DNA of 64,000 bases from Armigeres subalbatus (GCF_024139115.2 NC_085141.1:427942338-428006337), one strand, 5' to 3'; positions 1 through 14,043 are shown, counted from the first letter of the stretch. Numbers and translations: made by a program. The notes: generated from the sequence alone by a model not told the origin.

Positions 1-7
1 AGATTGT

Positions 8-758
8 CTTGTTTTTGCTCCTTGTCTATCAAAACAGATGTCAAAACATCGGAAAAAGAAAGAGAAGTCCGAGGAAACAACAAAACACCTGGCAGACTTG
101 TCAGTTTTGACAGATTTTACTATGAAGACGGGTGTGAAGGTGAAAACGGCGATTTCAACGACCGTTCAAGGAGCGACTATTTCGAACGGTCGGGTCCAAT
201 AGGGAAATCCACGTACAATATGTGTTGGAAAAACGTACTTTTAAAGGAAATTTTGGTTATTGTGGATTTACTTGACCAATGGATTCGAAAAAAAGATATT
301 TTAGTTACTAGATAAAGATTGTCGCTGTCGTCGCTGTCCGGAACATATTTTGCTGGCGAGGATAGGGGAGCTAAATGTCAAAGAAGGAAAATCCATACGA
401 TTTGACAGCTTGGTACCCAACATGTTCCGGACAGCAGAACAAAGGGAACCGAAGCGACAATCTTAATCTGGTAACTAAAATATCTTTTGCTTCGAAGGTC
501 GGTTCACTTGCCTATTTCAAACGTTCCCTTTTCCAGTTGTGTTTTTTGCTCCTTATCTATCAAAACAGATGTCAAAACATCGGAAAAAGAAAGAGAAGTC
601 CTAGGGAAACAGCAAAAACCACGTGGCAGACTTGTCAGTTTTGACAGATTTTACTATGAAGACGGGTGTGAAGGTGAAAACGGCGATTTCAACGACCGTT
701 CAAGGAGCGACTATTTCGAACGGTCGGGTCCAATAGGGAAATCCACGTACAATACGTG
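8..758. repeat. Direct duplication of a 218-bp block
   Basis: The block at about 8-225 is repeated in the same orientation at about 541-758. The two copies are nearly identical, sharing for example the stretch that includes gaagacgggtgtgaaggtg, with a few indels near the middle. Open reading frames run through both copies but have no recognisable protein character. A separate inverted-repeat element lies between them. I cannot tell whether this is a segmental duplication or two insertions of one repeat. Confidence 0.85.
284..495. mobile_element. MITE-like element with ~70-bp inverted ends
   Basis: The left end (ttcgaaaaaaagatatttta, then an aagattgtcgc block and a gctgtccggaacat block) reappears inverted at about 420-495 in the same order. 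The total length is about 212 bp and there is no coding capacity. It sits between the two copies of the 218-bp direct repeat. The target-site duplication is not clear. Confidence 0.65.
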
Positions 759-1255
759 GGCAATAACGAGTTCTACATCGCTCCTGTTTGATACAAACAT
801 AAAACACTCAAATATGTTGGAATATCAGGTGGATTCCATAACATATATTGTGAATCCGGAATAAATTTATACCGCTTTTTATACCGAAGTTGGATTTTTC
901 TCCAGATACAGGCAACTTTCCCAACTTCGGAAGTAGTGCGCTGGATTCGCCTAAAAATGCGCTAAACAACGCATCAAATAGTTTGACAAATGAAACTTCG
1001 GAAGAAAGTTCGGTTCGGAAGTCTCGACTTCCGGATTCTAACTTGGTGCTACGCCGACAATATTATAAATTAGACTACTTCTGCTCGCATTGTAAAACAA
1101 ATTGTTTATTCGACAAAACTTTTCGTACAATCTTTTTCATTACAATCGCAATACCTCTCAATCCGCAACGATAACAATGTTCATTTGGCTCAGATTCTGA
1201 CATCTCTCAATGCTCGATTGGCTCAAGATGGTCCCTTTCGCATATCTCTGAATGT
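759..1255. other. No recognised gene
   Basis: The sequence is AT-rich. Short open frames run through it, but none has a recognisable domain, splice structure or repeat partner elsewhere in the window. Confidence 0.5.
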
Positions 1256-1644
1256 ATAGACGAATCCAAGTAAAAATAAGAAGAAGACACACGACGGTGT
1301 TAACTTTGACAGATCCTACAGCGCAGCATAGGGAGATCATTTTAAAATGCTTATAATAAATTCTAGACAAATTGTAATTAAAATCTGATTGATGTATGAT
1401 ACGGAAAAAGTTCCGAACTGTATGATAGATACATTTTTGGAAAATATTAAAAAAATTGAGATAAGCTTCTAGATATGTAATTCAGAACTTTTTCCGTACC
1501 GTACATCAATCAGATTTTAATTACAATTTGTCTATAATTTATTATAAGCATTTTAAAATGATCTTCCTATGCTACGATGTAGGATCTGTCAAAGTTAACA
1601 CCGTCGTGTGTCTTCTTCTTATTTTTACTTGGATTCGTCTATAG
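1256..1644. mobile_element. Fold-back element, ~160-bp inverted arms
   Basis: The left arm from 1256 (tatagacgaatccaagtaaa) is repeated inverted to 1644 (ending cttggattcgtctata). The arms span about 1256-1420 and 1482-1644, with a spacer of about 60 bp. They differ by a few substitutions and one small indel. The whole unit could form a long hairpin. It has no coding capacity and the target duplication is unclear. Confidence 0.85.
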
Positions 1645-2459
1645 GCAAATCCAGTCAGACTTTGAAATGTTATTTAAAAACGTGTAAAATTTTATTTTTG
1701 CGTTGTTGTCTGTGTCGTTTTTCTTTCAGTGGATTTTGTTTCTTACCGCCGAATACAATATGCGGCGAAATAGGCCGAACCCATACCCATTCTCTGATCG
1801 ATCGACGCTGTCTTGAAAACTATATTTTCTTGAATACCAAGACAAAAAATGGCCGATATGAAATCAAAATAAAATGTTTTTAATTAAATTTTATTTACAA
1901 TACTAATAGTTTCCGCAATAATAGTGAAATCCTAATTTTCAAAAAATATTTATGTGGTGATCGTGAGGCAGTGTTTATAGACATCATTACCATTGAACTT
2001 TGTTAAAAATATTAGAAGTTTGAAGAAAATACTTGGCTTTGTTTATGAATAAAGTAGAGAGATGTGCAACTGAGGTCGAAAAGGATTATGGTCGAAATAG
2101 TTGTCAAACATCGAGGGGCATCTCAAATGGCGAGCGCGAGTCCAACAGCTGTCATACTGATGTTTGGAAATCGCCAGAATCCGGAATCGCAGTTTTGTCA
2201 ATTTCGGCAGTCGGTACCGTGTGTGCAGCTGTAAAGTTACCCTTTCTCGTTTTGCGGGATCGAATCAGTTCGGTTGCATGCATCCGTCGCGTTCGTTCAT
2301 TTCTAGAGGCGTAGTGGTTTTCGGTTGGTCACGGTTGTGCTCCTCTTCGGAAGAGATAAGGAGACAAAGTTTAGCTTGCTTCAGCGAGTGATTAGAAGCC
2401 ACAACCCCACGGCCGAAAACAAACTCCGGAAGCTTCCGTAGGGAGATTATACGACTAGA
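1645..2459. promoter_or_regulatory. Intergenic; presumed adenosine kinase 5' region
   Basis: No conserved coding exon is visible. The last few hundred bases before 2460 probably hold the promoter and 5' UTR of the adenosine kinase gene. I see no convincing TATA box at a fixed position. Confidence 0.35.
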
Positions 2460-4145
<1,686 letters not shown>

Positions 4146-4198
4146 ACATGTGCAACTTGTTACGAACGCTTTTGTTTTGGAGGATTTTCTCTACGTCG

Positions 4199-4204
4199 AA
4201 TAAA
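4199..4204 (+). terminator. Polyadenylation signal of adenosine kinase
   Basis: AATAAA lies 54 bp after the stop codon of the adenosine kinase gene, within gtcgaataaatttc. This is a normal position for an insect poly(A) signal. Confidence 0.7.
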
Positions 4205-4882
4205 TTTCTATTGTTGCTACCTTAGGACTGTTGATTTCGAGGCTTCACAGCACGGAAATAATCGAATGCCATTAGTGTTTTCTAAGTTTACGAGGAGTCA
4301 AGGCACAAACCTTTTGCAGTGCACAGTAGAAGTGTAAAAGTAGAATTGGCAGCTTCTTTGAAGATAACGAATACGCTGGATGTACCGAAATCGTCCCAAA
4401 AAACGGCTCGAAATGTGAAAGAAAGATTGCCTATTAACTAGTCCATTTCATAAAGGTAGGTGTATAATATAAATATGTCTATCGAACGCATTGAAGACCC
4501 GAGATTCATAAACACGTTTTTACAGAAAGATTTAAAAAATACTTACATATCAGTTATGACTATTGCTAACGAATTGCTATGAACTGGGCTCCTAGAAGAG
4601 GTGTTCCAAAGCGCAATAGGCTGTCGAGAACATTATAGTCTATGCTATATATTTTAGAGCAGAGCGTCGAATATGAAGTATATTTTTGATTCTGTAATTA
4701 CTGAATCCCATCTTCATTGGCGAAGAAAAAGGTGGGGCACCATGTGATACATTTCCTATTCTCGAAGGCGAGCTTTCGTCAACTGCTTCCCTACCAACTA
4801 ATAAATAATTGGTGTCGCTAGCCCATCTCCTAGATCTTGTTTCTCTACTTTTTCGAAACAAACTTTTTTGCCGTATAATCTC
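4205..4882. other. Intergenic between two convergent genes
   Basis: This is non-coding sequence between the 3' ends of adenosine kinase (+) and NPRL3 (-). No repeat copy or conserved motif was recognised. Confidence 0.5.
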
Positions 4883-4888
4883 TTTATT
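4883..4888 (-). terminator. Likely polyadenylation signal of NPRL3
   Basis: TTTATT on the + strand reads AATAAA on the minus strand, 18 bp beyond the NPRL3 stop codon. The spacing is tight but plausible. Confidence 0.5.
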
Positions 4889-4905
4889 AACAGTAGTTGA
4901 CCACA

Positions 4906-7295
4906 CTACTGGGGCACAGTGTACAAACTGGCAATGGCCGGATCCTCCGTTTCGTAGATTATCAGTATGTCTCTAAACTTGTCCACCAACTGGAGCAGCT
5001 GCGACCGCCGGAGATTTTCAAAGTACATAATCTCTTCGAGGTGATGTTCGCCCTTGAAGTATCCTGCCTGCCAGAGACGCACCATCAACGAGAGATCTTC
5101 CGGATTAGAGGTGGCCGGAATTTTCAATATTGCTTTCCGTTCACACTCCGAAAAGGGTGACAGCAAACTCTTGATTTTGTCGTCGTCGTCCATCGAGGCT
5201 ATGCTTTCGTCATTGTCCGTGCTGGATGCAGTCTGTCCGACGCTTGAATGGCTGATGTTGGACCGGTGACTCGCTGACGAGGGACGCGTCTGCGACGTTG
5301 CCAGCGTTAAACTATCCGGAAACAAATCTTCCGATAGGGAATGTTTACGATTTGCCGGAACGGCAAGCGGTTGACTAGATGTAGCCGGAAGCGAACAGCA
5401 TCCACTGAAATGGAAATAGTTGTTTGATTGAATTGTATGAAAATTCCCGCAATATTGCAACTTACATATTATTGAGGATCTGCCGCCTTCCGTCAGTAGT
5501 TTCTTTCAAAACGTCCATATGATTCCCGTTCTCAATTATGCCGCAATCATCCTCATCATACGACGCAATAAACTGAACATAGGTGTGCAGCTGCATCAGT
5601 AAATGATGCTGCAGCATCCACAGCACCATTTGCGCCAACCTTCCTTGACGAGCCGGATGCTGCAGTGGCGTCGTCAGATGGCCGATTGAGGTGGGTAACG
5701 AAAAGTCGCTAATGACCTCGAATAGGCCCATGCCCGGAAACTTTGTAGAGAACTTTTCTGCAAGATTTGAGTGGATGTTCAGCTGAGCGTCCGGTGCTAT
5801 CACGTACACGTTTGTCTCGCAAAGAGGATAGATGATAGTGGCCTTGGCCCAGTAAACCAAATGACCTACCAACTGATAAACGTGGTCGATCATCAAATCG
5901 GCATCCGATGCCATATTTTGCAGGCTTTTCAGAGGATTATATGCCTCAATCAACTGCAGAAGCATACGCGCACCAGAAGGAGGAACACAGTCCAACAATT
6001 CGGAAGGATCCACCAGCAGTAGCATACCATGGTAAGGTTTCAGGGCATGCAAACAACGATCAATGGTTTCCGGTTCGATCACCACTCCTTTTTTGTGGAA
6101 CTGATGTGCCTTTTGTGGCAAACAGAAACTCAGCGTAACCGACTGATTCATCGTCACATTCAACAGTCCGGTCGTGCTCAGATCTTGGTAGATAGTCTTG
6201 ATGAACTGCGCTAAGGTACTATCCTTTAAAATTGTATCGAAAACACTTGCGCATGGTGCACTTGTAGCGTGGTCGTGTTCTTGTGCTGCGGCAGCCACTT
6301 CATCCATACAACCAACCATCATCTTCATTTCATTTAAAAGATATCCCGCTCGCTTCTCCTCGTACAACAAAGCCACGCCTATCCTCTTGCTCAGCTCATA
6401 GTAGCACTTAACGATGGAATAACTGGCTTGAGCGTGCAATGCGAAAACTACATTGATCCGGAAGTAGGAAGAACTTTTCTGATCCTCACCATCAAGCTTC
6501 ACCAGCGTCGGGTGGGACACAAACCGCACGTCGTTTACTTTGAGTTCAAATTTTTGATTGCACAATTCAGATTTGACGGCAAACAACGTGGCAAGAACAT
6601 CATCCGATATCCCGTAGAGTTGGTCTGAAAAAAAAAACATCCATGATTACAAAGTATCGTAAATCAGAGACAAAATAGTCATGTAATGTGGCGAGGTCCT
6701 TCGAGAGAGTTCATAGAATGCGAACGCGCAATTTGATTAAGTTTTCTTTTAGTAATCTGAAAATCGATTTATTGAACTTGCACTAAACAATCTAATGGAT
6801 TAATCGATTATTATTTTTTGATTTAGGTACTAGTCCGATTTGCTTTTTCGACATCAACTTCTATACAAACATCATTCTGCTGGTGTTTCGCATGGACATG
6901 ATCTAGGTTGCATGTATGTGTCAATTTACGTGATCTCGTGGTTATTAAATTTTAAACCGCTGATCAATTTGATTCTGATTTACCGTGAATATATCTTGAA
7001 TTGCTTCAATCAACAAAAATCGCCGTCTATGCCTAATTCATGCCATGAATCGAAAATGGACACCTGACAGCAAAATAGCTTATTACTAATTATTACCGAA
7101 ACAGATGTTCGACACTGTCGGGTGTGTATTCTGGAGAATGTCATCCGCGTTGCTTACGATCGAGTAGGGCGTTTTCCGGACCGGAGTCACACTAGTCTGA
7201 AACTGCTGAAGCACATTGTATGGATACCGAAACAACAGGCGGTCCCCTTTGCTGTCCGATTTCACCAAAATTATGCTGAGAGGATTAACTTCCAT
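4906..7295 (-). CDS. NPRL3: NPRL3, subunit of the GATOR1 complex
   Basis: NPRL3 joins NPRL2 and DEPDC5 in GATOR1, the GTPase-activating complex for Rag GTPases that shuts off TORC1 at the lysosome when amino acids are scarce. There are three minus-strand exons: 7295-7097, 6624-5466 and 5404-4906. The phases agree across both GT-AG introns and give 618 residues, slightly longer than the roughly 570 of vertebrates. The amino-terminal strand ends in [12 protein letters not shown]. Exon 2 has [40 protein letters not shown] and a conserved [15 protein letters not shown] segment. Exon 3 holds a serine-rich linker and the carboxyl-terminal winged-helix region with [23 protein letters not shown] and DKFRDIL. 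The extra length is mostly in the linker. The first intron (about 470 bp) holds no other gene. Confidence 0.95.
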
Positions 7296-8371
7296 CGATG
7301 TTCATCGAGTGGAGCGAAAGTTTAGGAATATTTTCGTTACTGGCACAATTCGAAGCACTGATCAGCCACTGAAACGCGTTTCCAGATTGTAAAAAGTTGT
7401 AAACAAAAGGGGCTTATCAATCAGCTGATAAAATGACAAACTGCATAGTACACGGTTGAAGAAATCTGTACAGAATGAAAGAATAAAAATCCTAATTTAA
7501 GTTTTGGCTCTCATCACGAGAAAAAATTTCGATGGAATTGGTAATGAGGTAAGATCTTCAATTCTCAGTGCCGAAATTCCTTCTGAAAACAAAATTCATG
7601 AACATAAAAAATAACACAGTGACAATTATTGCAGAATTTGTCATCAATTGATATTGCACATCGATGAACGCAAGGTAACAACCACAAGCCTGAACTTGTA
7701 ATTACCAAAAAAATCATAATCTGAGAAGCAGCCATGATAGTTATTAATTATTGTTTGAATAGTTTCGTTCTTGCTTGTTTGCTATTGTGAAATATACTTT
7801 TTCGCTCAGCTGACTAAAATAAGTTTAGAATGGATCATCAGCACCCTCGCAAATGGATCTTATCACAAGACATTTTTCATGGAGTATATAGGAGTATATT
7901 ACCCCGAATCCGTTCATTATCGCTACAATTTGTATAAGAAAAAAAAAACGTTCATCTCACGATATCACAAACCGTAAGTGTACACAGACATGGTAAGTGA
8001 TTATTTATCTATCTCTCTGGATTCAATCCCTGCACGCACAGTGAACGTGGTTAGCTAAGCGCAGCAAGACAATGTATCATAAACATTAAAACAATTTTTT
8101 TTAAAATAAATTTGATTATTGGATAAGTTTTTAAAATGTTCTCAATTTTATAAAAATCAGTTCCTGTATTTTTGGCAACCCTGGATGGGTGTTCGAGTTT
8201 TTCCATACAAAATTCATGCAATATGGTTAAGATAAAAGACAGATCAAGTCCTATACGGTTTGGTGCCACCATGGGATCGATCACCGATGAACTTTAGGAA
8301 TTTATCTGAACTAACAGAGTTGCTGCTTAAGGTTTTATCAATACCCTGAATAGGATTCATTAAATGAATGA
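7296..8371. other. Intergenic, no recognised gene
   Basis: This AT-rich sequence lies upstream of NPRL3 and presumably includes its promoter near 7300-7450. A 68-codon open frame at 7771-7977 has no family character and I regard it as chance. Confidence 0.45.
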
Positions 8372-8622
8372 TCGCGTGATTTTTGAAAACGTCGTAAGTC
8401 CAAATGAGAGACTCTTTCATTACGCTCTCTTCTGCTTATATCAAGGCTTGTTTAACATTTGTTGCAATATTTTCACCTCAGCAAACTAGACAAAGCTATT
8501 TTCTTCAGATCGGTACTGGAAAATCCAATGTCAATCTTAGTATGGCTTTGTAATAATCGAAAGAGAAAGTAAACAAAGAGAGCCTCTCTTTTGGACTTAC
8601 GACGTTTTCAAAAATCACGCGA
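8372..8622. mobile_element. MITE, 251 bp, ~39-bp near-perfect inverted ends
   Basis: The element starts tcgcgtgatttttgaaaacg and ends with the inverse, cgttttcaaaaatcacgcga. The inverted match continues inward through gtcgtaagtccaaa to a gagag/ctctc block. It has no coding capacity. It stands about 300 bp beyond the 3' end of the prefoldin gene. Confidence 0.85.
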
Positions 8623-8928
8623 GATTTGAACAATAATTCAAGACAACTAGTATGAAGACTGAAGACATGAATCGTAGGATTTTTTTCGTGGTCATCTGCT
8701 CTATTGTTCTAAAGTGATAAGAACGAGATTTATTTGCACTCGCAACGATAGATATCAATGACAATAAGCGTTCTGAGATTAATCAAGCAAAGCATTGAGT
8801 TTACTGCTTCGATACAATATTAGTGTATTACCATTACTTAGTTACAAATGGATCGATAATAATTTATCCTAATAGTAATAGGTTTATAAGCGAAACGATA
8901 TTAAAAGCGCATTCCGGGGCGTGTGTCC
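8623..8928. other. Intergenic, 3' side of prefoldin subunit 6
   Basis: Non-coding and AT-rich. It probably includes the 3' UTR of the minus-strand prefoldin gene. No exact AATAAA was seen on the minus strand close to the stop. Confidence 0.4.
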
Positions 8929-9443
8929 TCAAGGCTTCGTTAGCGCAATCTGGCTTTGATACTGGCGCTGTAGCTTCTGCAAGTTTGCCCGATACTTGTC
9001 TTGCTTCTGCTCCAGGCTGGCGATGTTTTCCGTGCATTTTTTCAGCTCCTTATTAATGTACTCAATACGTTTTGCCACATTCTGCTTGCTTTCTTCCAGC
9101 TCTTGCTTCACCAGAACTGGCCCGTACAGTTTGTACACCTACGACAAACCAAGAGCACACATGTTAGGAACTTAGAACTAAAATACAGAGTCAACTAATC
9201 GATTACTGTGTTGGTGGGCTTCAACAGCTGCAGTTCTTCTAAAACGTTCTTATTTTCATTGTATTGCCCATCCAGGAGTTGTTGTTGCTGAACAAGTTTG
9301 TTGAATTCTGTAAATGGGCAAAACTTGGTTACCTACAACATGCGACAGGAAGGTTTTGATAACTGCTTACCTTTCTGGGCATCTTTGTAGTTTTTCAACT
9401 CGGATTCCAATTTGCGCTGTAGAACGATAGTTTCTTTATCCAT
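8929..9443 (-). CDS. PFDN6: Prefoldin subunit 6 (beta-type)
   Basis: This is a subunit of the hexameric prefoldin co-chaperone, which captures nascent actin and tubulin and hands them to the cytosolic chaperonin TRiC/CCT. There are three minus-strand exons: 9443-9371, 9307-9207 and 9138-8929. The phases agree and give 127 residues, the normal length (human about 129). The layout is the beta-prefoldin plan: an amino-terminal helix (MDKETIVLQRKLESELKNYK), a hairpin region containing VYKLYGPVLVKQEL, which is highly characteristic of subunit 6, and a carboxyl-terminal coiled coil rich in Lys, Gln and Glu. Neighbours suggest no functional linkage. Confidence 0.95.
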
Positions 9444-10015
9444 TTTGTCTGCTTGTAGGATAAAACACAATCTTTTGTAGCACGAAAAACGAAAAAACGA
9501 ACTGGAAGTTCCTATGGAGATGACCGCAATTCGAAATCCAATGGCTCATCTCATGCATGCATGCAAGAAAAATTGAAAATAATGTTTGACGTATGGTCCA
9601 GTTTCACTGTGTTCCTTAGTTTGACGTCTTCGGCTCGACGATCGTTCGGCGCTTCCCACCCGGGTCTGTTCACAGCACTATGGGCTCATTCACAAATTAC
9701 ATAACGCTTTAGGAGGGGGTGTGCTAGAGCAGGGTTGTTACGACTACGAGGATTTACATAACGATTTAGGGTGAAATGCCCAATAGTGGACCCCCTAGTA
9801 GCGGAATTTTGCTCTTCCTGTCATAAGAAGTAGACATTTTTAACATCTTAATTCTGCTTGATATCTAAAAACAAGCTGCATCTCCTCTTCACGATACATG
9901 TATAAAACACCCAAATACACGACGTTATTCATTGAAAATAACATTTTAAAGTCTAACTGAATTCGCCCTATAGTAGGGTAAAGTGCCCAATAGTGGACCC
10001 CAACCAATAGTGGAC

Positions 10016-10494
10016 CCTGGGTGGTGCGGATAGAGCCGCTTTTCTGCTCTCAAGCAAGTAGAGGGATATTTTGAAATCAATCCCATAAGCAAAATTATTT
10101 TGCAGTTACTTGCCTGTCAAACATTTCCCGCTCTACGAATTTCTCTTTCCATGCTGCATGAGGTCGCACAAACGCGAAAGACTCTACATGACTTTACGAT
10201 GGTTCGCATACATTTCTGGCCCAATCAGCTGTTGAATCTCGTGAAATATCGTAACGAGTGCTTTTTAATTGCATTCCTTCTAATTTAACACTCGAAATAT
10301 AATGTGAAAATATTTGTTACAAAGAATACAAAACTCAAACTAAGTTTATTTTATTTTTTCCCAAATAAAAACAATACTTCTCAATAAAGGATCTGAAACG
10401 AACATATCCACAATCTTCAATGTTTGGCTCCAGCTCGATAGAAAAGTTTGGCTGCAGTTTGACAGCCAGATCGATTCTATTCGCATCACCCAGG
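10016..10494. mobile_element. CCTGGGTG MITE, copy 1 (479 bp, 5-bp TSD)
   Basis: The termini are cctgggtg and cacccagg, an 8-bp perfect inverted repeat. The element is flanked on both sides by tggac (10011-10015 and 10495-10499), a 5-bp target duplication. A near-identical copy is at 21655-22135. A 62-codon frame is open in both copies but lies in otherwise non-coding sequence and shows no known domain. This copy landed inside the terminal block B of the 9769-16154 composite. Confidence 0.88.
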
Positions 10495-10582
10495 TGGACC
10501 CTCCAGTCATTTTTGCATTAATACTGCGCACAATGTCAATATTTTGCTATGAAATTCTATCGGGCGAACCTACCTTACAGTT

Positions 10583-12400
10583 CTATGATTTGATTACATG
10601 CGGTATTCCCTGTAGGATCTGAGATATCTCTCTTTGAAAGATTGCAGGTGCAGAAGCGACTCCATACATCAACCTAGTCGGTTGAAACAGACCCAAGTGT
10701 GTGTTCAAAGTCAGCATAGGTTGGTCCTCCGGCTGGACAGACATCTGCAGGTACGCTTGAGACAAGTCCAGTTTGGTAAATTTTTGTCCTCCTGCCATGT
10801 TGGAAAACATTTCATTGATGGTTGGTAACGGATGTTCATCGATCAGCAAACTCTTGTTAACTGTGAGCTTATAGTCACCGCACAAACGAATTTTTCCACC
10901 AGATTTCATAACTGGAACGACCGGTGTACCCCACTCACTTCGATCAACTTTCACCAGAACACCACTTTCAACCAACGTATTGATTTCCTTCTCTACAGCA
11001 TCGCGAATTGAAAATGGTAGTGAGCGGGCTTTCAGAAACACTGGTTTCGAATCTGCTTTTAGATGCAACGCGGCTTGAATGCCCTCGATCTTACCGATCG
11101 AGTCGTCAAAAACGGAGGAAAACTCTTCTATCAGCCCTTTGACTGCTGACGGAAGAGGAGAATGTAAAGTAATTTTGTCAACAGAGCCTAACAGAACCCC
11201 CAGAATATCATTCCAGTCCAAGCTTAAAGCTCGCATCCATTCGCGTCCTAGCAACGGATGTCGTCTTCCCTCTACTACGAACAAACGCAAATGATTAGCT
11301 TTGTCCTCGTACAGTACTTCTGTCTCGATAACACCATGGACTCCTATTTTGTTTCCACAATAACTTCGTAGCTCAATGTCCGTCGGTTGTAATGACAGAT
11401 TGCTCAAATATTTGTCTTTGTCAGTACTGCTGATCAACGATACTGGTGATCCACTGTCCACCTCAAACTTAATTATTGAACCTCCCACTTTAACCTTGAG
11501 GAAAATTTTCGACAAATCATTGAACCTGTTTTCCACTTTACATACATCAAGAACGTAAACTCGATCTTCATCTGAGCCTTCCGCTCCTGACCCATCACTG
11601 TCTTCTACAAAGTTTGTTGAATGTTTCTTTGAGCGGTTCTTGTTTACATCGAGCTGTCGGTATTTAGCATTGGAGCTGAGGCACACCCGTTTTAAGTGCC
11701 CTTTTTTCTTGCATAGGCCGCAAATTTTATTTTTGTGCTCACACTTGTCAGCCAAGTGTGCCTCACTTCCGCAACGGAAACACATACACTTATTAGTAGG
11801 GTTAGTTACCTTAGTGGCTGGGGGTGTTGCTACGTCCCTTCCTGGTTTTCTCTTATCTACCAAGCTGACTTCCTGCAACCGTCGGTTCAGCACTTCTGCT
11901 CCTTCCCCAGACGCCTCCATGGAAAGCGCGATCTGCTTGGCCTTCTCAAAGGTTAAGCCCTTCTCTTCTATCAATCGGGTTCGGATTCGCTGATTCCGTA
12001 GGCCAAACACAAGCTGATTTCGCAATCCATTTTGCAGATAGTCTCCAAAACCACAATATTTCGCATCTCGTTGAAGGGACGTTATGTACTCCGTCACGGT
12101 TTCACCTTCTCGCTGCATCCGTTGGCGAAATTTCCTCAGCTTCATCATTTCCAACGGTTCCGGATCGAAATACTGTTCCAGCAACATAACTATCTCGGCA
12201 TACGTCTTATTTTCAGGCTCATCAGGTTTCAGATGATCGCAAAGTACGTTTTAGGTCTCAATTCCCATAAAGTGAAGCAGCATACTCTTCCTCTTTGACC
12301 TTGCAATGCCGAAAATTTCCAACGCTCGTTAAAATTGTTTCACCCAGCGATTTGTTTTTGTCAAATGGCTCGATCGCAAATGTAAAAGGCAAAGCCGGTA
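10583..12400 (-). pseudogene. gag-pol of Ty3/gypsy element, broken
   Basis: The main open frame (12187-10583, 534 codons) carries, in order, the end of a retrotransposon gag, two CCHC zinc knuckles (CFRCGSEAHLADKC and CGLCKKKGHLKRVC, about residues 136-165), an aspartic protease with DSGSPVSLI as its active site, and an RT amino-terminal half with KLDLSQAYLQM and YGVASAPAIFQR. It ends before the catalytic DD pair. Upstream the same frame continues to about 12400 and shows gag-like residues (FFGIAR, LLHFMGIET), but it is cut by a TAA at 12253-12251. The stop and the truncation both make this a dead copy. In a working element the product would be the nucleocapsid and replication polyprotein. 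Confidence 0.88.
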
Positions 12401-12715
12401 CCATAGCAGCAGCAACTGTACTTCCAGCCGAGCTTCCAGCGGCTCCGTGTGCATTATCCTCAACGGATATTTTCTTACCGCACCGCACCGAATACACGAA
12501 CACAGCAGTAACACGTACGTAGTAGTGTACGTTAACACTTTTCGCCACCGGAAAAGAGCAATGTCATCCAACGACTATAACGAATGAGTTGGTGTTTGTG
12601 CATTCACACTGAGCCCCAATGCGGAATACAACTTGTCCGGATCTTTCTCGTCCAAACAATTCCCGTCACCGAGGGAGCTCCGCCACGCGCGATTACTAAT
12701 CCGCTCGTCGCCAAC

Positions 12716-12817
12716 TGTCATAAACGTAGGGATTGGCCGAATCACGAGTGAAATAAAACGTCGACTTGTCTCTACTAATTCACAACAAGGAATGATGTTT
12801 ATTATTCTTTCTTGACA
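12716..12817 (-). repeat. Putative short 5' LTR of the gypsy fragment
   Basis: On the minus strand the segment begins TGTCA and ends TGACA. It contains AATAAA and is followed directly by GTTGGCGACGAG, which looks like a primer-binding site. At about 102 bp it would be a short LTR. No second copy remains in the window to confirm it. Confidence 0.45.
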
Positions 12818-14043
12818 GTTAATGACATAGGTAAGGGTCATACACTGAAAGAAGCGGCATGGTAATGCCAACAATATCAAAGGTGAAAATAAAAACATTT
12901 TACCACTTAATTTTGGTAGAACGCAGAAGGTATTTGAATCTACTATAAAGTGCGGTAAATTTTACTATGCCTCATTGAGCATAGAAATGTGACAGATTTA
13001 ACCATGTTCTTGCCGTTGCTACTATGCATGGATGAACTTGAAATATAGTAAATTTTACTACGCAGCGTGGTTTCCGTCACTCTATTGTCATGGTAGCATG
13101 GCATTGCCTGGAGCATTTTTTTTATTGTGATTTTGTCAAAAAAAATAAATACGCATTCACCTAAAATAAACCATTTTATTTTCAACAAATTTTCTGCAGC
13201 TTACCATAATTTAATGCAAAATAGGTGTTCAAATTTTTGACAATAATTGAATATGAACGACAGCAGCACTATCAGAATTTAATGATTTACCAAGCATTCT
13301 GGCGAGTTTTTGCTAGCAGTAGAGACGTATCAAACCTTTATGGTACCACTCGGAGTTTCCAGTTAGTTCATTCTTTACAGGGCCCTGCCGCTTCCATCAA
13401 TATTCTGCTGTGTGAATGAAAACATTTGATTCTTCCATACTGACGAAAATACCGAAATTGTCAATTCAATAGTCAGCTTAAATCCATGACCATCATAACT
13501 CGCATCATAATTACCAAAATATGACGAATGTTTGCTAGCTAACTCCAGAAAAGCTGAATGTTTTAATAGTGCTGCTGCCGTTCATATTCCGATTGTCGCA
13601 GATACAATTCTCCATTAGAAACGTAACACGGAAGCGGCGAGGGAAGGGCATGCCGAGCAGAAGCCATCTTCGTTTTGTTTTTCTGGAAATGAGAAGAATT
13701 TTATCAATTAGGTATGCCTCTTTCAAAAGCGAAATGTTCTTATCAATATACATACCTATATTATTGGTCCAAAACGCTAATTTATATAATTTATAAATAA
13801 ATAAAGCGAGATCCGAATGAAAAATTGCGTAAAACTGCTTGTTGTTTTCGTTCATCAGCGTTCGACGGCACCCACGGTGGTAGACGATAGGCTACGGTTG
13901 AATTTACCATGGGAGTCAGTAGTACAAGATTGTCAATGCATATAGTAGCGTGGACAATAATGTGGTAACTCATAAAAATATTAAGGTTATGCGTACTATT
14001 ATCGTGCATGGTAAACTTCAACATGACTGTGTGTTTGTTGCTA
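12818..14043. other. Interior of the composite, no recognised gene
   Basis: This is AT-rich sequence with short inverted motifs of the taaattttac and accatg type at 12950-13080 and 13895-14020. Open frames up to about 106 codons occur, but none resembles a transposase or other known family. Confidence 0.4.

Larger units (their letters stand above)
10583..12817 (-). mobile_element. Ty3/gypsy retrotransposon, 3'-truncated
   Basis: Read on the minus strand, the order is a short LTR-like end (12817-12716), a primer-binding-like GTTGGCGACGAG directly after it, gag, then protease and the first half of reverse transcriptase. Sequence homologous to the host composite begins at about 10582, so the remainder of pol and the 3' LTR are missing. 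The element lies inside the 9769-16154 composite. Confidence 0.8.

Noticed and set aside
2033..2391. Open frames upstream of adenosine kinase as extra coding exons
   Set aside because: Neither frame joins to the adenosine kinase exons in phase, and the enzyme is already full length from 2460.
10100..10288. 62-codon frame preserved in both CCTGGGTG MITE copies
   Set aside because: The two copies are nearly identical as a whole, so an open frame is expected without selection; no domain or plausible role.
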